Positions 1 through 6,814 of a stretch of 64,000 bases of DNA are shown here, piece after piece. Position 1 is the stretch's first letter. Each line of letters starts with the position of its first letter. The stretch lies in contig NZ_LDPO01000007.1 in the NCBI RefSeq assembly GCF_001021505.1, forward strand, positions 62,001-126,000. Direction: 5' to 3'. Below the pieces are notes generated by a model, which was not told where the DNA came from, searched no databases, and saw nothing but the letters and a program-made list of their open reading frames with translations. A program made the position numbers and the translations under genes. This DNA comes from Mycolicibacter heraklionensis (GTDB lineage: Bacteria > Actinomycetota > Actinomycetes > Mycobacteriales > Mycobacteriaceae).

Positions 1-1
1 G

Positions 2-79
2 AATCGGTTGAAAGATCAACGGGTGCTACCCGTGCTGCGGGAAATCCTGGCGTCGCGCCACGGCCGGCCGACCGATTGA
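2..79 (+). CDS. C-terminal end of an upstream gene (partial)
   Basis: An open frame enters from the left edge and ends at TGA 77-79. It encodes 25 residues ending in ...ILASRHGRPTD, rich in charged and helical residues. The composition and codon use look like the end of a real protein, but the fragment is too short to identify. In M. tuberculosis the gene beside serS on this side is an AraC-type regulator (Rv3833, from memory). That identity is not demonstrated here. Confidence 0.35.
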   Translation, partial: NRLKDQRVLPVLREILASRHGRPTD

Positions 80-112
80 CCGGCCCAAACCACATATGTG
101 GTTGTTGCCCGC

Positions 113-224
113 CTTTGAGCGACAACCCACGTTATGTCGGGTTGGCGGTGGGGCGGCCTGGCCCGCCACCTCCGCCGGCAGTGCTATCGGGCTCGGTCAC
201 CGCGGTGGTTGTTGTCGCTCAAAG
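113..224. repeat. MITE-like 112-bp element with 14-bp terminal inverted repeats
   Basis: Positions 113-126 (CTTTGAGCGACAAC) are the exact reverse complement of 211-224. The pairing can continue inward through a CCAC/GTGG step with a small bulge. The interior is GC-rich with its own inverted segments and carries no credible ORF. A perfect 16-nt palindrome (AACCACATATGTGGTT) lies just outside at 88-103. This could be a small non-autonomous mobile element or a large terminator-like hairpin. No target duplication is obvious. Confidence 0.4.
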
Positions 225-272
225 CGTTTCTGGGGGCTTCGCCCGTCCTGGGAGATGGAAAAATAGGCGCCC

Positions 273-324
273 AGTGAGAATTTGACGACGTGACACGGGC
301 GTGTCGCGTCGTCAAATTCCCACT
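273..324. repeat. Near-perfect 25-bp palindromic hairpin (dispersed repeat, copy 1)
   Basis: The left arm 273-297 pairs with 300-324, leaving a 2-nt centre, with one mismatch (277/320) and one G-T pair (291/306). The core is TTTGACGACGTGACACG facing CGTGTCGCGTCGTCAAA. It lies between the end of serS and the upstream gene, so it could act as a bidirectional terminator. A diverged relative sits at 55268-55321, which suggests a dispersed palindromic repeat rather than a one-off terminator. Confidence 0.6.
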
Positions 325-423
325 CGCGGCCAGCGCACCTGTGCCGGGTCTCCGGCAATTTCCGAGTGAGGCGGGCAACTACCTATATGGTCCTGGCTGC
401 GGACCGACGCGAGCGCTTAGGCG

Positions 424-1677
424 CTACGGCTCTAGCACTTCGGTGCCCAGATAGGGCACCAGCGCCTGCGGTACCCGCACACTGCCGTCGGGCTGCTGGT
501 GGTTCTCCAGAATCGCCACCAGCCACCGGGTCGTGGCCAGGGTGCCATTCAACGTCGCCGCGATCTGCGGCTTGCCGTTCTCGTCCCGGTAGCGGGTCGC
601 CAGCCTGCGGGCCTGGAAGGTGGTGCAGTTCGACGTCGACGTCAACTCCCGGTAGGTGCTCTGGGAGGGCACCCATGCCTCACAGTCGAATTTGCGGGCG
701 GCCGAGGACCCGAGATCGCCTGCGGCGACGTCGATCACCCGGTAGGGGACCTCGATACGGGCCAGCATCTCGCGCTGCCAGCCGAGCAGCCGGTCGTGTT
801 CGGCTTCGGCGTCCTCGGGCCGGCAGTAGACGAACCCCTCGACCTTGTCGAACTGGTGCACCCGGATGATGCCGCGGGTGTCCTTGCCGTAGCTGCCGGC
901 CTCCCGGCGGAAGCACGACGACCACCCGGCGTAGCGCAGCGGCCCGCCCGACAGGTCCAGGATCTCGTCGGAGTGGTAGCCGGCCAGCGGCACCTCGGAG
1001 GTGCCCACCAGGTAGAGATCGTCGGCCTCGAGCCGATACACCTCGTCGGCGTGCGCACCCAGAAATCCGGTGCCGGACATGACTTCAGGGCGAACCAGCG
1101 ACGGGGTGATCATCGGGGTGAACCCGTTGTCGACGGCCAGTCGCACGGCCAGCTGCAGCAGACCCAGCTGCAGCAGCGCGCCGCGGCCGGTCAGGAAGTA
1201 GAACCGCGAGCCGGAGACCTTGGCGCCCCGGCCCATGTCGATCAGGCCCAGCGCCTCGCCGAGCTCGAGGTGGTCCCGCGGGTTCTCGATCGCCGGCGGC
1301 TCACCGACCACGTCCAGCACCGCAAAGTCGTCCTCGCCGCCCGAGGGCACTCCGTCGATCACCACGTTGGCGATCGCCATGTGCGACGCGGTGAACGTCG
1401 TCTCCGCCTCGTCCTGGGCCGTCTCGGCGGCCTTGACCTGCTCGGCCAGCTCCTTGGCCCGCGCCAGCAGGGCGGGGCGTTCCTCGGGCGATGCCGCCCC
1501 GACTGACCGGCTGGCCGTCTTCTGTTCGGCGCGCAGCGAGTCGGCGGCCGCGATCGCGGCGCGGCGTGCGGTGTCGGCGGCCAGCAAGGCGTCCACCAGG
1601 GCCGGGTCCTCGCCGCGACCCACCTGGGAGCGGCGGACACGGTCGGGATCTTCACGCAGCAGCTTCAGGTCGATCAC
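424..1677 (-). CDS. serS: Seryl-tRNA synthetase
   Basis: This 417-aa class II aminoacyl-tRNA synthetase charges tRNA-Ser (and tRNA-Sec where present) with serine in the cytoplasm. The N-terminal ~110 residues are the antiparallel coiled-coil arm (many Ala/Arg/Glu). The catalytic core follows, with motif 2 around [14 protein letters not shown] and motif 3 around [12 protein letters not shown]. Length matches the family. The start is GTG at 1675-1677, giving the canonical [11 protein letters not shown] opening. The gene is convergent with whatever ends at 79 and divergent from the next gene, as in M. tuberculosis Rv3834c. Confidence 0.97.
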   Translation of the reverse strand: MIDLKLLREDPDRVRRSQVGRGEDPALVDALLAADTARRAAIAAADSLRAEQKTASRSVGAASPEERPALLARAKELAEQVKAAETAQDEAETTFTASHMAIANVVIDGVPSGGEDDFAVLDVVGEPPAIENPRDHLELGEALGLIDMGRGAKVSGSRFYFLTGRGALLQLGLLQLAVRLAVDNGFTPMITPSLVRPEVMSGTGFLGAHADEVYRLEADDLYLVGTSEVPLAGYHSDEILDLSGGPLRYAGWSSCFRREAGSYGKDTRGIIRVHQFDKVEGFVYCRPEDAEAEHDRLLGWQREMLARIEVPYRVIDVAAGDLGSSAARKFDCEAWVPSQSTYRELTSTSNCTTFQARRLATRYRDENGKPQIAATLNGTLATTRWLVAILENHQQPDGSVRVPQALVPYLGTEVLEP

Positions 1678-1750
1678 GGCAAAACCCTACAACCTGGCCG
1701 GCTGCATCACTTTCGCATCATTTGTCACGCGCCTGCGGCTGCCTGTCAGA

Positions 1751-2869
1751 ATGGACCCGATGTCACAGGCAGCCGACCAGGAGAATCCACCCGCAACGCG
1801 GGTGTCTTGGCGGCGCACGCTCCCAGCCGCCCCGACGCGCCGCGGCTTGGTGCTGACCGCGCTGGGCGGGCTGCTGATCGCCGGCTTGATCACGGTCGTC
1901 CCGGTCCTCGGCGACGGCCCGGGCGGGCTGCTGGGCCATCTGAAGGCCGAGCCGGCGCCGGGGGCGGGCGGCAAAGGCGCCGGGCCGGGGCTGGGCCTCG
2001 GCACGGTCAAGGGCAACGAGGCGATCGACCACGCGGTTGCCGGCGACTGCCTGAACTGGCCGGAGAACGACCTGGACGCAGCGACGATCGTCAGCTGCGC
2101 CGACGAGCACAAGTTCGAGGTGGCCGGCCCGGTGGACATGAAGATGTTCCCGGGCGCCGAGTACGGGCCCGACGCCCCACCGCCGTCGATGGCCCGCATC
2201 GAGCAGATCACCCAGGAACAGTGCGAGTCGTCGGTGCGCCGCTACCTCGGCGCCAAGTTCGACCCGCACAGCAAGTTCGTGGCCAGCATGCTGTGGGCCG
2301 GCGAACGCGCCTGGCGCCAGCACGGTGAGCGCCGGATGTTGTGCGGCCTGCAACTGCCGGGCGTGGGCGGGCGGCAGACCGCGTTCGTCGGCAAGGTCGC
2401 CGACATCGACCAGTCCAAGGTCTGGCCGCCGGGCACCTGCCTGGGCATCGACCCGGCCACCAACCAGCCCAATGATGTTCCGGTCGACTGCGCCGCGCCG
2501 CATACCAAGGAGGTCACCGGCACGGTCAATCTGGCCGAGCGGTTCCCCGACGCGCTGCCGCCCGAGTCCGAGCAGGATGCGTTCATCAAGGAGTCCTGCA
2601 CCCGGCTCACCGACGCCTACCTGGACCCGGTACAGCTGCGGGACACGACGCTGACGTTGACCTACGCCACCGTCTCCCTGCCCAGCTGGTCGGCGGGCAG
2701 CCGCGAGGTGGCCTGCAGCCTCGGCGCCACGCTGGGCAACGGCGGCTGGGCGGCGCTGATCAACAGTGCCCGCGGATCGCTGCTGATCAACGGTCAGCCC
2801 CCGGTCCCGCCGCCGTCGATCCCCGCGGAGCGGCTGAACCAACTGCCCGCCGGTAGCCAGCCGCGGTGA
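1751..2869 (+). CDS. Septum-formation-family membrane protein (Rv3835-like)
   Basis: A protein of about 372 aa has a short cytoplasmic N-terminus, one transmembrane helix at about residues 32-53, and a long extracytoplasmic region. The outer region holds two related cysteine-containing segments (GDCLNW... and GTCLGID...), each followed by a Cys-x-x-x-His type element. This fits the septum_form domain family found in actinobacterial membrane proteins. Function is not established beyond a presumed envelope or division role. ATG 1751 and ATG 1760 are both in frame, and no strong ribosome site decides between them. The stop overlaps the start of the next gene by 4 bp, so the two are probably co-translated. 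Confidence 0.82.
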   Translation: MDPMSQAADQENPPATRVSWRRTLPAAPTRRGLVLTALGGLLIAGLITVVPVLGDGPGGLLGHLKAEPAPGAGGKGAGPGLGLGTVKGNEAIDHAVAGDCLNWPENDLDAATIVSCADEHKFEVAGPVDMKMFPGAEYGPDAPPPSMARIEQITQEQCESSVRRYLGAKFDPHSKFVASMLWAGERAWRQHGERRMLCGLQLPGVGGRQTAFVGKVADIDQSKVWPPGTCLGIDPATNQPNDVPVDCAAPHTKEVTGTVNLAERFPDALPPESEQDAFIKESCTRLTDAYLDPVQLRDTTLTLTYATVSLPSWSAGSREVACSLGATLGNGGWAALINSARGSLLINGQPPVPPPSIPAERLNQLPAGSQPR

Positions 2870-3216
2870 GTGTCGCGATGGACCCGCGCCGGTTCGACGA
2901 TCTCGTCTCCGACGCGCTGGACCTGATCCCGGCCGAGCTGGCCGCCGCCTTCGACAACGTGGTGATCCTGGTCGAGGACCGCAACACCGAGGAGCCCGAT
3001 CTGCTCGGGCTCTACGAAGGGGTGGCGTTGACCGAGCGTGATTCCAGCTATGCGGGGTCGCTGCCGGACACCATCACCATCTACCGGGATGCGCTGCTGG
3101 AGATGTGCGAGTCCGACGACGAGGTCGTCGACGAGGTCAGGATCACCGTGATCCATGAGATCGCCCATCACTTCGGCATCGACGACGACCGGCTGCACGA
3201 ACTGGGCTGGGGCTGA
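2866..3216 (+). CDS. Small zincin-like metallopeptidase-family protein (Rv3836-like)
   Basis: A 116-aa protein with the motif HEIAHHFGIDDD at residues 97-108 has the HExxHxxGxxD arrangement of the minimal metallopeptidase family (PF06262 type). Zinc ligands are predicted to be H97, H101 and D107, with E98 catalytic. It has no signal peptide. GTG 2866 overlaps the upstream stop (GTGA), and ATG 2878 is an in-frame alternative. Family members are tiny proteins of unproven proteolytic activity. The upstream partner is the septum-formation-like membrane protein. Confidence 0.85.
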   Translation: MSVAMDPRRFDDLVSDALDLIPAELAAAFDNVVILVEDRNTEEPDLLGLYEGVALTERDSSYAGSLPDTITIYRDALLEMCESDDEVVDEVRITVIHEIAHHFGIDDDRLHELGWG

Positions 3217-3275
3217 GCGGCACCTGCCCGGCGTGCCGGAGCGATGTTGTCGGCGCATAGTGCTAGGAACAACCC

Positions 3276-3464
3276 ATGGACAACCACTGCCGAGACTGCC
3301 GGGCGGGGCTGGACCACTGTCACGGCACGCTCATCCACCACGTGCAGCAGGCCACGGAGTGCACCGAGGACGGGTGCGCCGGCGAGGTGCTGCCGCACTC
3401 GTTCGCCCTGGATTGCGAGGCGGTCGGGTGCCGCTGCGCGGAGGTTTACGCGCTGGCGGTCTAG
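3276..3464 (+). CDS. Small Cys/His-rich protein, probable metal binder
   Basis: A 62-aa protein contains eight cysteines and several histidines in a tight pattern (HCRDC near the start, DHCH, CTEDGC, then DCEAVGCRC at the end). The spacing suggests zinc or another metal, but no known finger family is certain. ATG 3276 follows a GGAACAACCC stretch that is not a strong ribosome site. Its 3' end overlaps the convergent phosphatase gene by 4 bp. I have the impression that similar short ORFs occur at this locus in other mycobacteria. Function is unknown. Confidence 0.65.
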   Translation: MDNHCRDCRAGLDHCHGTLIHHVQQATECTEDGCAGEVLPHSFALDCEAVGCRCAEVYALAV

Positions 3465-4150
3465 CCCATCGGGTCGGTGTCGGACCGCAACGCGTCGCCG
3501 ACCGGGTCCGGCTGCGGTTCGGGATAGAACGGCGGCGTCAACGAGCCCCACTGCACGCAGCTCCAGCGGCCGTCGGTGATCGGCGCCAACACCACGGCGG
3601 TGGCGTTCTCCAAATGGTTCTCCAGCACGAAGCTGCCGTCCACGCCCGCCAGCGTCGCTGCCGCCAGGCGGATCGCCGCGCCGTGGCTGACCACGACGAT
3701 GTCCCCGGTCCAGTCCTCATCGTCGAGGTAACGCATCCGCAGCTCGGTGACCACCGGTAAGTAGCGGTCGAGCACCTGCTCGGCCGACTCGCCGCCGGGC
3801 AATGCGACTCCGGGCTCGCCGGAGTGCCAGCGTTGGTAGATCGCGTTGAACTCGGCGATCGCGTCGTCGTCACTGCGGTTCTCCAGCGAACCGGCCTGCA
3901 CCTCGTGGATGCCTTCGAGTGCGCGGGCGGTCACGCCGAGCCGGCCGCTGATCTCCGCGGCGGTCTGGACTGCGCGGGTGGCCACCGAATGGGCGACCAG
4001 CATCGGACGGTGCGTGCCGCCCGCCGCGAATGCCCGGGCCTGGTCCCGGCCCAACGGTGTCAGTTCCGAACCGGGCGGGCGGGTGTCGAGCCGACGGTCG
4101 ACGTTGCCGTAGGACTGGCCGTGGCGCAGCAGCACCAGCCGCCCGCTCAT
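3461..4150 (-). CDS. Histidine phosphatase / phosphoglycerate-mutase family (Rv3837c-like)
   Basis: A 229-aa protein belongs to the branch-1 histidine phosphatases. The N-terminal LLRHGQS motif supplies the phospho-accepting His and the adjacent Arg. A second catalytic His lies in VVVSHGAAIR in the C-terminal half. The annotation phosphoglycerate mutase is generic, and many such proteins are broad phosphatases. The chosen start ATG (4148-4150) overlaps the pheA stop (ATGA). This implies translational coupling and co-transcription with prephenate dehydratase. An upstream in-frame start at 4165 would lie inside pheA and is less likely. Confidence 0.88.
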   Translation of the reverse strand: MSGRLVLLRHGQSYGNVDRRLDTRPPGSELTPLGRDQARAFAAGGTHRPMLVAHSVATRAVQTAAEISGRLGVTARALEGIHEVQAGSLENRSDDDAIAEFNAIYQRWHSGEPGVALPGGESAEQVLDRYLPVVTELRMRYLDDEDWTGDIVVVSHGAAIRLAAATLAGVDGSFVLENHLENATAVVLAPITDGRWSCVQWGSLTPPFYPEPQPDPVGDALRSDTDPMG

Positions 4151-5013
4151 GACGCCGCCCCGCATCGGCCCGCCGGCCCGATCGGCCAGGAGCCCAGGTA
4201 GCGGACGTCGGCGCAGCTGCGGCGCAACGCCTGCAGGGCATCGGCAACCGCGCCGTCGTCGATGTGTCCGACGCAGTCCAGGAAGAACAGATATGTGCCC
4301 AGCTCGGTGCGGGTCGGCCGGGACTCGATACGGGTCAGATCGATACCGCGACTTCCGAACTCGGTCAGGGCCGCCGCCAGGGCTCCGGGTGCGTTGTCCA
4401 GGCGCAGCACCACCGACGTCCGGTCGGCGCCGGTGCGCTGCGGCGGCGGCGCCGGGGCACCCACCAGAACGAAGCGCGTCCGGGCGTTGGGTTCGTCGAT
4501 GACGCCCTCGGCCAGTGTCACCAACCCGCGTTGCTGGGCGGCCAGCGCGGTGCTCACCCCGGCGTCCACCTCACCGTCGTAGACCTGCTGCGCCGCAGCG
4601 GCGTTGGAATTCGCCGGCACGACGCGGGCCTGCGGCAGATGCTGGGCCAGCCAGCGCCGAACCTGGGCGCCGGCCACCGGGTGAGCGGCCACAGTGCGAA
4701 TGTCGGCTTCGCCGCGGCCCGGCGCGACAACGACCGAGAACGAGACGTCCAAGGCGGTTTCGGCGAATATCTGCAACGGCGACCCGACCGCGAGTCCGTC
4801 CAGGGTGGGCGTCACCCCGCCCTCGATCGAGTTTTCGATCGGCACGCACGCGTAGTCGGCGGCACCGGAGCGCACTGCATCAAGAGCGGCCGGCGTGCTC
4901 TCGGCCGGCACCGGTTGCGGGTCGGCGCCGGGAACCCGTCCGGCGCCGGTCAACGCGAGCAGCGCCGCTTCGGTGAAGGTCCCCGCCGGGCCGAGATAGC
5001 TGATGCGGGTCAC
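4147..5013 (-). CDS. pheA: Prephenate dehydratase
   Basis: This 288-aa enzyme converts prephenate to phenylpyruvate in phenylalanine synthesis. The catalytic domain spans roughly residues 1-185 and includes the conserved TRF at 179-181. The C-terminal ACT domain (about 198-280) has the ESRP signature at 230-233, where phenylalanine feedback normally binds. It is a monofunctional dehydratase with no chorismate mutase domain, as usual in mycobacteria. Start is GTG (5011-5013). It is the first gene of a two-gene unit with the histidine phosphatase. Confidence 0.96.
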   Translation of the reverse strand: MTRISYLGPAGTFTEAALLALTGAGRVPGADPQPVPAESTPAALDAVRSGAADYACVPIENSIEGGVTPTLDGLAVGSPLQIFAETALDVSFSVVVAPGRGEADIRTVAAHPVAGAQVRRWLAQHLPQARVVPANSNAAAAQQVYDGEVDAGVSTALAAQQRGLVTLAEGVIDEPNARTRFVLVGAPAPPPQRTGADRTSVVLRLDNAPGALAAALTEFGSRGIDLTRIESRPTRTELGTYLFFLDCVGHIDDGAVADALQALRRSCADVRYLGSWPIGPAGRCGAAS

Positions 5014-5155
5014 CGGACAACCCTATCGGCCGCAGCCCGCCGGCGCGCTCACCGGCGGCGCGACCCTCTCGAACGTGCCGCCACCTTCACGCTCGGCGGA
5101 GGTGGCATCGCGATCCGAATTCCACAATTCCTGTTGCGCCCGCCGCGGTCATTAT

Positions 5156-5174
5156 TTAAGTTAGGCTTACCTCA
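5156..5174 (+). promoter_or_regulatory. IdeR-type iron box upstream of Rv3839-like gene
   Basis: TTAAGTTAGGCTTACCTCA matches the mycobacterial iron-box consensus TTAGGTTAGGCTAACCTAA at 16 of 19 positions. It ends 17 nt before the ATG, so bound IdeR-Fe would block the promoter or start region. This predicts iron repression of the downstream gene. Confidence 0.8.
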
Positions 5175-5190
5175 CTTCGAAAGGTGATCG

Positions 5191-6030
5191 ATGGCCACGA
5201 CTACAGCAGCAACCGTCCCGACGTCCGCCGAGCGGATTCGCAGCGCCTGCATCCGGGGCCAAGCACTCTTGGCGATCGCCGACTCCGCCGACACCGCGCC
5301 GGTCAACGCACCGGTCTGCCACCTGCTGCGGGACGGGTCCGTCGTGGTTGCGGTCCCCCTCGGGGACCCGGTCGCCCAAGCCGCCGTCGACTCCGGCGTG
5401 CAGGCGATGCTCGAGCTGACCGACCATGCTCCGTTGCGGCTGCGCGAACGGGTCCGTGCGCTGGCGTGGATCCGGGGCCTGCTGCGCCCGGTGCCCGACC
5501 GTGAGATCGCGATACTGCTCGACCGGATCGCGGCGGTCGACCCGAACCCCGCTCTGCTCCAGGTCGTCTCGCCTCGCTCGGCATCCCACTCCCGCGATAT
5601 CGGTGCACCGGACGGCAGTGACTCCGACGTCGACTACGCGCTGTTGCGGTTGACGCCCGAGTCGGCGGTGCTGGCCGACGCCACCGGAGCCGAGGCGGTC
5701 GACGTGCATGAGCTGCTGGCAGCGCGCCCCGACCCGTTCTGCGCGATCGAGGCACATTGGCTGCAGCACCTGGACTCGGCACACCCCGACATGGTGGCCC
5801 GGCTCGCCGCCGCCAAACTGCCGCCGCAGCTGCGGCGCGGACAGGCCCGCCCGCTGGCGGTAGACCGCTACGGCATGTGGCTGCGGGTGGAGGCCCCCGA
5901 GGGAGACCGCGATGTCCGGCTGAGCTTCCCGCGGCCGGTCGAGGATGTGCTCAGCCTGAACCGGGCGGTGCGCGCACTGATGGGCTGCCCGTTTCTCAAC
6001 GGCCTGCAGGCCCGACGCCAGGAGCAGTAG
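5191..6030 (+). CDS. Iron-regulated DUF2470-type protein (Rv3839-like)
   Basis: A 279-aa protein resembles the haem-oxygenase/pyridoxamine-oxidase-like split-barrel proteins that end in a DUF2470 domain. The C-terminal part HWLQHLDSAHPDMVARLAAA is the recognisable DUF2470 beginning (helix with His and Asp). It has no signal peptide or membrane helix. ATG 5191 is preceded by GAAAGGTG. The iron box 17 nt upstream indicates IdeR repression under iron-replete conditions, so a role in haem or iron handling is plausible, but the substrate is not known. Confidence 0.8.
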   Translation: MATTTAATVPTSAERIRSACIRGQALLAIADSADTAPVNAPVCHLLRDGSVVVAVPLGDPVAQAAVDSGVQAMLELTDHAPLRLRERVRALAWIRGLLRPVPDREIAILLDRIAAVDPNPALLQVVSPRSASHSRDIGAPDGSDSDVDYALLRLTPESAVLADATGAEAVDVHELLAARPDPFCAIEAHWLQHLDSAHPDMVARLAAAKLPPQLRRGQARPLAVDRYGMWLRVEAPEGDRDVRLSFPRPVEDVLSLNRAVRALMGCPFLNGLQARRQEQ

Positions 6031-6061
6031 TCGCCAGGAGTCCAGCGGCTACCGTGGCTGG

Positions 6062-6814
6062 GTGACCGAGCCGGCGACCCCGCGACGCGCGCTGCGCCTG
6101 GAGATCGTCCTGGTACTGGCGGTCACCTACGGGCTCAGCGCCCTCACCGCGATCCTGCAGCTCACCGACGCGGTGCTGCGTGACCTCAGCTCCCAGCGGA
6201 TTCCCCTGAACCCGCGCCGGTCCTATTTCGACCTGATCGATCTCGGTCTCAACGCCGCCTGGGCCGTGCAACTGATCGCCTGGGGTGCGCTGGCGCTGTA
6301 CCTGCTGTGGCGCAGCGGATTCACACCCGCCCGCATCGGGCTGAACGGGTGGCCCCGCCGCACCGATCTGGCCGGCGCACTCGGCCTGGCCGCCCTGATC
6401 GGCTTGCCCGGGCTGGGTCTGTACCTGCTGGCACGGGCCCTGGGCCTCAACGCCGACGTCGTTCCCGCGGCGATCAACGACACCTGGTGGCGTGCGCCGA
6501 TGCTGGTCGTGATCGCATTCGCCAACGCGTTCGCCGAGGAAGTGATCGTGGTCGGCTACCTGCTGACCCGGCTACGGCAGCTGCGGGTTTCGCCGCGGGT
6601 GGCGCTGGCCTGTTCAGCACTGTTGCGCGGCGCCTACCACCTCTATCAGGGGTTCGGCGCCGGGCTGGGCAACATGGCCATGGGGCTGGTGTTCGGCTAC
6701 ACCTGGCAGCGCACCGGACGGCTGTGGCCGCTGGTCCTGGCGCACGCACTGATCGACACTGTGGCGTTCGTCGGGTACGCGCTGTTCGCCGACAAGCTGG
6801 GCTGGCTGCGCTAG
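6062..6814 (+). CDS. CPBP-family intramembrane protease-like protein
   Basis: A 250-aa integral membrane protein with about seven hydrophobic segments. The C-terminal half carries the CPBP/Abi signature: AFAEEVIVVGYL (paired Glu), then YHLYQG, then LAHALIDTVAF with the second His. The usual Arg after the EE pair (EExxxRG) is replaced by Gly-Tyr, so proteolytic activity is less certain. The GTG start follows Rv3839 closely but without a strong ribosome site. It ends convergently with a 4-bp overlap with the glycosidase gene. Confidence 0.8.
   Translation: MTEPATPRRALRLEIVLVLAVTYGLSALTAILQLTDAVLRDLSSQRIPLNPRRSYFDLIDLGLNAAWAVQLIAWGALALYLLWRSGFTPARIGLNGWPRRTDLAGALGLAALIGLPGLGLYLLARALGLNADVVPAAINDTWWRAPMLVVIAFANAFAEEVIVVGYLLTRLRQLRVSPRVALACSALLRGAYHLYQGFGAGLGNMAMGLVFGYTWQRTGRLWPLVLAHALIDTVAFVGYALFADKLGWLR

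Noticed and set aside
76..285. Short plus-strand frame with a Pro-rich product
   Set aside because: Starts at a TTG, lies across the inverted repeats and has no coding-like composition.
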